A DNA stretch of 48,101 nucleotides, from positions 1-48,101 of the forward strand of contig JAISPT010000024.1 in NCBI GenBank assembly GCA_031274715.1, read 5' to 3'. The stretch comes from Azonexus sp. (GTDB lineage: Bacteria; Pseudomonadota; Gammaproteobacteria; Burkholderiales; Rhodocyclaceae). This document shows, one piece after another, positions 25,526-32,985 of the stretch (the stretch's first letter is position 1; each line of letters begins with the position of its first letter). Made by a program: the position numbers and the translations under genes. The notes under the pieces are model-generated. The model was not told the origin of the DNA, did not search any database, and was given only the letters and a program-made list of their open reading frames with translations.

Positions 25526-25557
25526 TCTTGCCACCAAAACATGAAGCCACCCCTGCC

Positions 25558-27408
25558 ATGAACTTCCCCCTTCAACCCCGCTGGCTGTCCGACGTAGCGC
25601 GCACGCTGCCCATTCGCTCGCAGTTCGTCATCTCAGGCAACATCCGCGACACTTTTCTGGCCAGCGTGTCGGGCCAGACGGCTCTGGTGCCGTTGCAGCG
25701 CGCGCTGTGGGAAACGCTGCGCGCGGCGGGCTTTGGCTGCATGTTGGTGTATGACCCGGCGGACGGCATTCGCGCCTACCCGGACGCGCCTGAGCAGCGC
25801 CAACTGGCCGAGCGCCTGTTTGGCCTGAAGCTGGCCGACAGCGCGCAGATGTTGAGCCTGGAATCGCTCACCAACCTGATGCGCAAGCTTACCGCCGAGC
25901 GGCAGGCGCGCTGCGCGCTGGTGCTGGACTTTGCCTCGCGCCTGACGCGCCAGCCCAGCCAGTTGAGCGAGGCCGAGCAGCGTTTTTTCGTCATCGCCGA
26001 AAAGCTTTCGCTCCATGCCGCGCCTATCGTGCCGGCCACCCCGGTCGAAGGCAGTGGCGCGCCGCTGTTCAACCCGGTGATCTGGCTGCTCAATCGCGCG
26101 CAAGATTTGCCCTCGTGGCTCACGCTCGACAGCGAGCGCGTCGCCAGCCTGGTGATCCCCAAGCCCGACTACGAAATGCGCATGGCCGCGGCGCAGCAGC
26201 TTGCACCGCTGTTTGCCGGTTTTGAGCAGGCCGCGCCGCCGGTGCGCGAGCGTTTTCTGAAATCATTTACTGACGGCACCGAGGGCATGACCCTCAGTGC
26301 CCTGGCCGACATTACGCAACTGGCCGACTGCCAGCACCTGGGCGTGGCCGACATCGAGGACGCCGTGCGCTGCTACAAAGTGGGCGCATTGGACAACCCC
26401 TGGAAAAAAGACTACCTGCGCGACAAAGTGCGCAGCGCGCACGAGGCAATTGAAGAGCGCGTAAAAGGCCAGCACGCCGCCGTCGTCAAGACGCTGGACA
26501 TCCTCAAACGCTCCATCATCGGCCTGACCGGGGCACAGGCGCGCTCCGGCGGCAACCGCCCGCGCGGTGTGCTGTTCTTTGCCGGGCCGAGCGGTGTAGG
26601 CAAAACGGAACTCGCCAAAACGCTGACGCAACTGATCTTCGGCAACGAACGCGCCTACCTGCGCTTCGACATGAGCGAATTCGCCGAAGAGCACACCGGC
26701 GCCCGCCTGCTGGGTGCGCCACCGGGCTACATCGGCTTCGATGCCGGCGGCGAGCTGACCAACGCGGTCCGCGAAAAACCCTTTTCGGTGGTGCTGTTCG
26801 ACGAGATCGAAAAGGCGCATCCCCGCATCCTCGATAAATTCCTGCAAATCCTGGAAGACGGGCGGCTCACCGATGGGCGCGGCGATACTGCCTATTTTTC
26901 CGAAACCATCATCGTCTTTACCTCCAACCTCGGTATCTATGTCGAAGACCCCCACGGCCAACGGGTACAAAACGTCAAGCCCGGCGACAGTTACGAAACC
27001 GTGGAAGCGCGTGTGCGCGACGCGATTGGTGACTACTTCAAATTCCGCCTGTCGCGCCCTGAAATCCTCAACCGCATTGGCGACAACATCGTCGTCTTCA
27101 ACTTCATCACTCCCGAAGTCGGCGAGCAGATTTTCGATGGCATGCTGCGTAACATCGCGTTGCGTCTGCGCGACGAACTGAAGCTGCGCTTGACCATGTC
27201 CGCCGACATCCGCCGCAACCTGCTGGCGCGCTGCACGCAGGATTTGTCCAACGGCGGCCGCGGCATCGGCAACGTGCTCGAATCTGCTTTCATCAACCCC
27301 TTGTCGCGCGCGCTGTTCGAGCAGTCGCTGCAAGGCAAACAAACCGTGACCGTCACCGGTATTGCCGAGACCGACAAAGTGGTAACGCTGACGCTGCAAG
27401 TGAGTTGA
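25558..27408 (+). CDS. AAA+ ATPase, ClpB/ClpA second-domain type, with degenerate N-terminal ATPase half
   Basis: The product has 616 residues from the ATG at 25558; a TTG 30 bp upstream is the alternative, and no strong ribosome site marks either. Residues 1-270 resemble an AAA fold (RSQFVISGNIRDTF, ALVLDFASRLT) but show no Walker A lysine. Residues 290-616 are a canonical Clp/Hsp100 D2 module: Walker A GPSGVGKT with Lys349, pore loop GAPPGYIGFD with Tyr391, Walker B VVLFDEIEKAHP with Asp415/Glu416, sensor-1 FTSNLG, and a D2-small C-terminal domain. It lacks the Clp N-domain, the middle coiled coil and any IGF/IGL ClpP-docking loop that I can see. It is probably an unfoldase or remodeller dedicated to cassette partners. 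Confidence 0.85.
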   Translation: MNFPLQPRWLSDVARTLPIRSQFVISGNIRDTFLASVSGQTALVPLQRALWETLRAAGFGCMLVYDPADGIRAYPDAPEQRQLAERLFGLKLADSAQMLSLESLTNLMRKLTAERQARCALVLDFASRLTRQPSQLSEAEQRFFVIAEKLSLHAAPIVPATPVEGSGAPLFNPVIWLLNRAQDLPSWLTLDSERVASLVIPKPDYEMRMAAAQQLAPLFAGFEQAAPPVRERFLKSFTDGTEGMTLSALADITQLADCQHLGVADIEDAVRCYKVGALDNPWKKDYLRDKVRSAHEAIEERVKGQHAAVVKTLDILKRSIIGLTGAQARSGGNRPRGVLFFAGPSGVGKTELAKTLTQLIFGNERAYLRFDMSEFAEEHTGARLLGAPPGYIGFDAGGELTNAVREKPFSVVLFDEIEKAHPRILDKFLQILEDGRLTDGRGDTAYFSETIIVFTSNLGIYVEDPHGQRVQNVKPGDSYETVEARVRDAIGDYFKFRLSRPEILNRIGDNIVVFNFITPEVGEQIFDGMLRNIALRLRDELKLRLTMSADIRRNLLARCTQDLSNGGRGIGNVLESAFINPLSRALFEQSLQGKQTVTVTGIAETDKVVTLTLQVS

Positions 27409-27464
27409 TGGTGTGGGGCCGCGAGGTAGGAGAAATGGATACGTGGTGTGGAAATAGTTAGCCG

Positions 27465-28109
27465 ATGAACATTTCCATCAACAAAGCTCATTTCCCCGTC
27501 ACGGTGCTAGGGCCGGGGCGACGTATCGGCATTTGGATGCAGGGTTGCTCCATCGGCTGCAAGGGCTGTGTATCGCGCGATACCTGGGCGCAAGAGGCCG
27601 GCAGGGCAATGCGCGTGGCGGACTTGCTGGCTTGGTGCGAGCAGGTCAGCGGCAATGCGCTGGATGGCGTGACTATCAGCGGCGGCGAGCCTTTCGAGCA
27701 ACCGGCAGCACTGGATCGGCTGCTGCGCAGACTGGCACGCTGGCGCGAGCAGCGGAGACTGGATTTCGACATTCTCTGCTACAGCGGCTACCCGCTGGCG
27801 ACGCTACGCGCGCAGCATGCGGCGTTGCTGGGCCGGCTTGATGCCGTGATCGCCGAGCCGTATGTCGATGCGCTACCGAGCGAACATCCCTGGTGCGGTT
27901 CGTCCAACCAGCAGCCGGTGCCGTTGTCAAAGCGCGGCGAGCAACGTTACGCGAGTCTTCCAGACCCCGCCGGCAAACGCATTCAGGCACTGGCCGACGG
28001 GCAGCGCGTCTGGTACGTGGGCATTCCATCGCGCGGCGACATGGCCCGGCTGGAGGCGCTGTGCCATGAGCGCGGGGTGGATTTCGCGCAAGTTTCCTGG
28101 AGACCCTGA
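27465..28109 (+). CDS. Radical SAM activase-like protein (NrdG/PflA type)
   Basis: This 214-residue 4Fe-4S/S-adenosylmethionine protein has the cluster motif C28-x3-C32-x2-C35 (MQGCSIGCKGC) and the SAM-binding SISGGEP-like VTISGGEPFEQ. Size and N-terminus (VLGPGRRIGIWMQGC) resemble activases of glycyl-radical enzymes such as NrdG. No NrdD, PflB or other glycyl-radical protein is in the window, so the partner is unknown. It lies 56 bp after the AAA+ gene and overlaps the kinase start by one base (TGATG). It could install a radical or modify a cassette protein; that is inference. Confidence 0.85.
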   Translation: MNISINKAHFPVTVLGPGRRIGIWMQGCSIGCKGCVSRDTWAQEAGRAMRVADLLAWCEQVSGNALDGVTISGGEPFEQPAALDRLLRRLARWREQRRLDFDILCYSGYPLATLRAQHAALLGRLDAVIAEPYVDALPSEHPWCGSSNQQPVPLSKRGEQRYASLPDPAGKRIQALADGQRVWYVGIPSRGDMARLEALCHERGVDFAQVSWRP

Positions 28110-30541
28110 TGAGCACCGACCTGGTGCGCATATGCCCCGCCTGTAGCGTTCATCAGCCGCCCGACCGGATACGCTGCGACTGCGGCGCGCTGTTGTTCGG
28201 CGTGGACTTGACGCTGCCCCCGGCGGCGGATGCCGCCGTTGTCAGCCATACGCCGGATGCAGGCGATGCGCCGCTGGCCGCCACCCCGCCAGCCGCCGAA
28301 AGCGCGTGCTGCCCACATGAAGATTGCGGCCAGCTCAACCCGGCGGGCAGCCGCGTTTGCCTGTACTGCAATCGCCCCTTGAACGTATCCGGCGAGGCCG
28401 AACCCGGACCCGCCTTGCTGCAACTGCCCTCAGCCTTGCGGACACGCTACCACGTGCTTGAGGCGTTCAAGGCCAGCGGCGCGGAAGCCGACATCCTGCT
28501 GGTGGAGCGTCCCCCGCGCGAAGGCGTAGCGCCAGCGCCGCTGGTGGCCAAAATTTATCGCCAGGGCATCCTGCCTAGCGCCGAAGTACAGGCGCGCATC
28601 GCCAGTGTCGATGCGCGCCATCGCGTCACCGTGTTTGAAACCGGACTATCCGATGGCCGCGCCTATGAGGTGATGGAGTATTGCGCCTATGGCTCGCTAC
28701 GCCAGCGGATGAACGGGCAGGTGCAGCCCGCGGCCTTCATCGCCGACGTGATCGGCGAATTGGCCAGCGCGCTGCACGCGGTACACCAGGCCGCGCTGGT
28801 GCACCGCGACTTGAAGCCCGAAAACGTGCTGTTGCGCAGCGAGCAGCCGCTGGATTTGGTGCTGACCGATTTCAGCACCGCCTCCGTCATCGACGCTACC
28901 CAGCGCTTTACCAGCATGGCACGCACACTGATGTACGCCGCACCGGAGGCGCTATCGGGCGTGCTCGATGCCAAGGCCGACTACTGGGCGCTGGGCATGA
29001 TGCTGCTGGAAATGTCCACCGGTGCACACCCGTTTCGCGGCCTGTCGGATGCCGTCATCCTGTATCAACTGACCACGCGCGCCATGGACGTGAGCGGCGT
29101 GGCCGACGCGCGCCTGCGCCAGTTGATTGGCGGCCTGCTGCTGCGCGATCCCAAGCGGCGCTGGGGAGCTTGCGAGATCAGCCGCTGGCTGGCCGGCGAT
29201 GCGGATTTACCCGATGCCGTGGAACGGGATGTCGAACCCGGCTTCGCCCAACCCTACGCCGTGCTGGGTGAACGCTGTACCACGCTGGAACAGCTGGCTG
29301 TTGCTTTTGCTCGGCATTGGCAGGCCGGAGTGGCCGACCTGAATAACGGTCAACTGCTGCGCTGGTTCACCAACGTGCAAAAGGACCAGAACGCCGTGCG
29401 CCTGCTGCTGGAACTACGCCACGACAGCGGCCTCAACGCCGATGAACAGTTACTGCGCTTCATCCTACACTTCGCACCCGGCATACCACCCACATGGCAA
29501 GGCCGTGGCATCGAACTGCCCGCGCTGCTGGCGCAAGCCAGCCAGGCCTTGCAGGGTGACTCGGCAGCCGCCGAGTGGCTGTGCCAGCTGCGGCGGCATC
29601 GCGTGCTCGACACCTACGCCGCCGCCGGCAATGCGCAGATGGCTGAATTGGCCGAGCGCTGGAATACCGCCGCCGAAAATTTCGATATCGCCTGGAAGGC
29701 GTGCGTGGCGCTGCTGCGCAGCCATGATGTACAAACTGCGCAAGCACCCGATCCAGAGCGGGTGGTGCGCTACGACGACGTGGTATTCGGCCAGGGCGCC
29801 AGCGCCGACCCTGCCCGCCCACCACCTGCCACACTGCACCCGTGCCTGCTGGCGGCGGCCTACGATCCGGCATGGGTCGAGCGCCTGCGCGGCAAGCTGG
29901 CGCGCGAGTTGGCCACGTTGGCGGTACAGCGCCCGCAGCTTGCCGATCCGGGCGACCCCAGCGTCATGACGCCCGCCCAGTTGCTGGCCTGCCAGGCCCT
30001 GCTGCCCGAATTGCGCAAGACGGTCGAACAGCAAGCGCGCCAGGAGGCGCTACGCCAGCAGCGGCAAGCCGAGGAGCGCACAAATTTGCAAGCCGCGCTA
30101 CAGGCCAATCTGGCAGAAATCAGCATGCACGCGCGCCAGTTGACTTTCCTGCTTCCCGACACCGTTTCGCTGCGCCTAGCGCTGCGTGAGCATGCAAATT
30201 TGATGGCTCGCATCCGCGCGCATGGCGACACCAACAACGAATGGCTCGCCGTGCGCCGGCGGGCGCTACGCAGCGAACCCGCGACACTTCGCCTGCGCCA
30301 TCTGTGCGATCGCCTGAGCGAACGCGTCACCGCCAACAGCGGCTGGTTCAGCGAGCAGACCGCCACTTTCGGCTTCGTAGCGCTGCTCGTGGCGCGAATC
30401 TTGGGCGGCCTGCTGTTCCTGCTGGCGACTATCGTCGGCGTCGCCCTCTGGCGCCGCCTGCCCATGCTGCAAATGGTGCGGGACATTCGCCGCCTGGGCC
30501 AAAGCATCCAGCCTGGCTTACGGCACGAAAGACAATACTGA
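28109..30541 (+). CDS. Zinc-ribbon Ser/Thr protein kinase with C-terminal membrane anchor
   Basis: It encodes 810 residues. Two N-terminal Cys clusters look like zinc ribbons: C9/C12/C23/C25 and C68/C73/C84/C87. The kinase domain spans about 110-370: ATP-binding Lys148 (VAKIY), catalytic HRDLKPEN with Asp234, Mg-binding Asp254 in DFS (the usual DFG Gly is Ser256), and APEAL. The glycine-rich loop is weak (FKASGAEADILLV). A helical region of about 300 residues follows, with a coiled coil near 630-680 (QEALRQQRQAEERTNLQAAL), then a transmembrane segment near 754-781. Its start overlaps the radical SAM stop. No phosphatase gene is in the cassette; the nearest PP2C is at 46218-47135. Confidence 0.87.
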   Translation: MSTDLVRICPACSVHQPPDRIRCDCGALLFGVDLTLPPAADAAVVSHTPDAGDAPLAATPPAAESACCPHEDCGQLNPAGSRVCLYCNRPLNVSGEAEPGPALLQLPSALRTRYHVLEAFKASGAEADILLVERPPREGVAPAPLVAKIYRQGILPSAEVQARIASVDARHRVTVFETGLSDGRAYEVMEYCAYGSLRQRMNGQVQPAAFIADVIGELASALHAVHQAALVHRDLKPENVLLRSEQPLDLVLTDFSTASVIDATQRFTSMARTLMYAAPEALSGVLDAKADYWALGMMLLEMSTGAHPFRGLSDAVILYQLTTRAMDVSGVADARLRQLIGGLLLRDPKRRWGACEISRWLAGDADLPDAVERDVEPGFAQPYAVLGERCTTLEQLAVAFARHWQAGVADLNNGQLLRWFTNVQKDQNAVRLLLELRHDSGLNADEQLLRFILHFAPGIPPTWQGRGIELPALLAQASQALQGDSAAAEWLCQLRRHRVLDTYAAAGNAQMAELAERWNTAAENFDIAWKACVALLRSHDVQTAQAPDPERVVRYDDVVFGQGASADPARPPPATLHPCLLAAAYDPAWVERLRGKLARELATLAVQRPQLADPGDPSVMTPAQLLACQALLPELRKTVEQQARQEALRQQRQAEERTNLQAALQANLAEISMHARQLTFLLPDTVSLRLALREHANLMARIRAHGDTNNEWLAVRRRALRSEPATLRLRHLCDRLSERVTANSGWFSEQTATFGFVALLVARILGGLLFLLATIVGVALWRRLPMLQMVRDIRRLGQSIQPGLRHERQY

Positions 30542-30555
30542 GCAATCCCCTGGCT

Positions 30556-30603
30556 GGTGCTCAGATCGAGCATCCGCCAAGGCAGCGGCTGATCATGGCT
30601 GCG
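30556..30603 (+). pseudogene. Short transposase scar (R3), right border of the cassette
   Basis: Bases 30577-30603 match scar R1 (9412-9438) at 22 of 27 positions, centred on CAGCGGCTGATCATGGCTGC, and read PRQRLIMAA in the same frame as QRLTMAA of R1 and QRLAMTV of R2. It begins 15-35 bp after the kinase stop and is followed by the 3' end of gluQRS. The match is short, so the call is tentative, but its position opposite R2 is striking. Confidence 0.45.
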
Positions 30604-30629
30604 CGGACGCGTTCAAAACCGTTTTCAGG

Positions 30630-31547
30630 TTAATCCGGAAGGGCGATAGACCGTTGCCGCGGCAGTACCGTGAAATCCCAGTGTTGCCGTGCCCAGCTCC
30701 AGACCTCGGCCGGCCGGGATGAAGCCAGCTCGTTCGGTACCTGCTGGCCGAGAAAGCGCAGAGCGCGGACCAGTTCCGCCGCCACCTGACTGCCGTCGAG
30801 CGCCGGCGCTCGCGTCTGCTTCGACAGTTTCTCGCCGGCAGCATTGGCCGCCACCGGCAGGTGAGCGTAATGCGGCTGCGGATAGCCCAGGCAGCGTTGC
30901 AACCAGATCTGGCGCGGCGTCGAATCGAGCAGGTCGGCGCCACGAACGATGTCGGTGACACCCTGCCAGGCATCGTCGACAACCACCGCCAACTGGTAGG
31001 CAAACAGGCCGTCGGCACGGCGCAGCACGAAGTCGCCGACATCCCGCGCCAAGCACTGCGCCTGCCACCCTTGCAAACGGTCGACAAAAGCCATTTCCTC
31101 GGCCTCAACGCGCAGCCGCCAGGCTCGCGCCGCCCGCCCCGGCGGCAGGCCGCCGCGGCAAGTGCCGGGGTAGGCCAAGCCGCCATCGACCGCCGGGCGC
31201 GTCGCCGAATCGGCGATCTCCTTGCGCGAACAGGCACAAGGATAGGCCAGGCCGGCTTGGCACAGGTGCTCTAGCGCGGCTGCGTAGGCTTCGCCGCGCC
31301 GCCCCTGCCAGAGCACCGGCCCGTCCCACTCGAAACCGAAAGCCTCCAGCGTGCGCAGGATGTCGTCAGCCGCCCCCGGTATATTGCGCGGCGTATCGAC
31401 ATCCTCCATGCGCAGCAACCATTCGCCATCCTGGCTACGGGCATCGAGGTAACTGCCGACGGCGGCGACGAGCGAACCGAAATGCAGCGGCCCGGTCGGC
31501 GACGGAGCGAAGCGGCCGCGATAGCCGGAAGCGGGAGGAAGAATCAT
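30630..31547 (-). CDS. gluQ: Glutamyl-Q tRNA(Asp) synthetase
   Basis: This 305-residue paralogue of the GluRS catalytic domain attaches glutamate to queuosine 34 of tRNA-Asp. The N-terminus has RFAPSPTGPLHFGSLVAA (HIGH-like motif) and WLLRMEDVDTPR. A zinc-binding Cys set starts at CACSRKE and continues to YPGTC. The KMSKS-like loop is EKLSKQ. There is no anticodon-binding domain, as expected. It borders the right end of the anomalous cassette. Confidence 0.94.
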   Translation of the reverse strand: MILPPASGYRGRFAPSPTGPLHFGSLVAAVGSYLDARSQDGEWLLRMEDVDTPRNIPGAADDILRTLEAFGFEWDGPVLWQGRRGEAYAAALEHLCQAGLAYPCACSRKEIADSATRPAVDGGLAYPGTCRGGLPPGRAARAWRLRVEAEEMAFVDRLQGWQAQCLARDVGDFVLRRADGLFAYQLAVVVDDAWQGVTDIVRGADLLDSTPRQIWLQRCLGYPQPHYAHLPVAANAAGEKLSKQTRAPALDGSQVAAELVRALRFLGQQVPNELASSRPAEVWSWARQHWDFTVLPRQRSIALPD

Positions 31548-31694
31548 CGTGGCAACAGGGGTGGAACAGTCGGACGGCGGTAGCTAAACCGCGATTATTG
31601 CCCGGTCGGAGTCGTTCGCGGCAGACGGCGCTCGCGAACGCACGCCGGGCCGACCAGCCGCGCCGCAGCCCTCGACCACAGCGCGGTGACGACG

Positions 31695-32735
31695 CTAAAG
31701 CGTCGCCATGTCGATCACGAAGCGATACTTGACGTCGCTCTTGAGCATCCGCTCGTAGGCGGTGTTGATATAGTCCATGCGGATCGTCTCAATGTCGGAA
31801 ACGATCCCGTGCCGGGCGCAGAAATCGAGCATTTCCTGCGTCTCACGGATGCCGCCGATCAGCGAGCCGGCCAGGCTGCGCCGCTTCATGATCAGGCTGA
31901 AGACGTTTGGCGACGGATGCGGATGTTCCGGCGCACCGACCAGGGTCATCGTCCCATCCCGCCGCAGGAGTTGCAGATAGTCATCGAGCCGGTGCGGTGC
32001 GGCGACGGTGTTGAGAATGAAATCAAGGCTGTCAGCGCGCGCCGCCATTTGCGCTGGATCACTGGAAAGGCACACTTCGTCCGCGCCCAGCCGCCGACCG
32101 TCGGCAGCCTTGCCCGGCGAGGTGGTGAACAGCACGACGTGGGCGCCCATGGCATGGGCAATCTTGACCCCCATGTGGCCCAGGCCACCGAGGCCGACGA
32201 TGCCGACCTTCATGCCCGGCCCGACCCGCCAATGGCGCAGCGGCGAATAGGTGGTGATACCGGCGCACAGCAGCGGCGCCACCGCCGCCAGTTCCTTCTC
32301 GTCATGCTTGATGTGCAGCACGAAGGATTCCTTGACCACGATGCTGTACGAATAGCCGCCGTAGGTATTGCCGCCGCTGGCGTCCGGGCCGTTGTAGGTA
32401 CCGGTGAAGCCGTTCTCGCAATATTGCTCCTCGCCTTCTATGCAGGAGGCGCAATGGCCGCAGCTATCGACCATGCAGCCGACGCCGGCGAGATCGCCGA
32501 CCTTGAAACGGCTAACCTGCTCACCGACGGCGACGACGCGACCGACGATCTCGTGGCCCGGAACCGAGGGATAGAGCGTGTTATGCCACTCGTTGCGGGC
32601 GGTATGGAGATCGGAATGGCAAACGCCGCAGTAGAGGATGGCGATCTGCACATCCTCCGGACCGGGCGCTCGGCGCGTGATCTCGAAAGGGGCAAGGGGA
32701 CTGCTAGCCGTCTGTGCGGCATAGGCTTTGACCAT
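31695..32735 (-). CDS. Zinc-dependent NAD(P) alcohol dehydrogenase (YahK/CAD-like)
   Basis: This 346-residue medium-chain dehydrogenase has catalytic-zinc ligands in CGVCHSDLH and the GHEIVGRV block. Structural-zinc cysteines lie in CGHCASCIEGEEQYC, and the cofactor-binding segment is GIVGLGGLGHMGVKIA. The pattern matches the cinnamyl-alcohol-dehydrogenase/YahK group, which reduces a broad range of aldehydes, usually with NADPH. The start at 32735 has GGAGG 7 bp upstream. A 147-bp gap separates it from gluQRS and holds only GC-rich inverted sequences. Confidence 0.9.
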   Translation of the reverse strand: MVKAYAAQTASSPLAPFEITRRAPGPEDVQIAILYCGVCHSDLHTARNEWHNTLYPSVPGHEIVGRVVAVGEQVSRFKVGDLAGVGCMVDSCGHCASCIEGEEQYCENGFTGTYNGPDASGGNTYGGYSYSIVVKESFVLHIKHDEKELAAVAPLLCAGITTYSPLRHWRVGPGMKVGIVGLGGLGHMGVKIAHAMGAHVVLFTTSPGKAADGRRLGADEVCLSSDPAQMAARADSLDFILNTVAAPHRLDDYLQLLRRDGTMTLVGAPEHPHPSPNVFSLIMKRRSLAGSLIGGIRETQEMLDFCARHGIVSDIETIRMDYINTAYERMLKSDVKYRFVIDMATL

Positions 32736-32927
32736 GGCATGACCTCCAAAGAAAGGGCTGAGGAAACAAGACTGCTACCTTATTAGCATGAGCGAACCAC
32801 GCCTTTTTTTCCAGAGACGTGCAGCACACTGGCCGCTCAGCGCAACAACCAGCGAGCCACCCTGGCCTTATCCAAGGTACGCGGTATTTTTCCCGGGCAT
32901 TGATGACCGGCGAAACTTTTTGTCTTG

Positions 32928-32954
32928 TCAGCACTCCCAAGACACGAGTGCTAA
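32928..32954. promoter_or_regulatory. CIRCE element (HrcA operator) in front of rpoH
   Basis: TCAGCACTC-N9-GAGTGCTAA differs from the CIRCE consensus (TTAGCACTC-N9-GAGTGCTAA) at one base and has the exact 9-bp spacer. It ends 31 bp before the rpoH ATG and overlaps an extended -10 (TG-C-TAAAAT, 32949-32957), so HrcA binding would block the promoter. Confidence 0.85.
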
Positions 32955-32957
32955 AAT
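32949..32957 (+). promoter_or_regulatory. Predicted extended -10 promoter of rpoH
   Basis: TG-C-TAAAAT lies within and just past the right CIRCE arm. No strong -35 is seen at 17 bp; TTGTCA at 32925-32930 is 21 bp away. The rpoH ribosome site GAAGGA follows near 32971. Confidence 0.45.
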
Positions 32958-32985
32958 TGAGAAATCTTTCTGAAGGACACACGCT

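Noticed and set aside
25528..25557. TTG at 25528 as the AAA+ start
   Set aside because: The ten extra residues show no family-like features and there is no ribosome site. The ATG at 25558 begins where the domain-like sequence starts, though the choice is not certain.
27465..28109. Calling the radical SAM protein nrdG
   Set aside because: Motifs and size fit, but there is no nrdD beside it and the operon context is quite different, so a ribonucleotide-reductase role is not supported.
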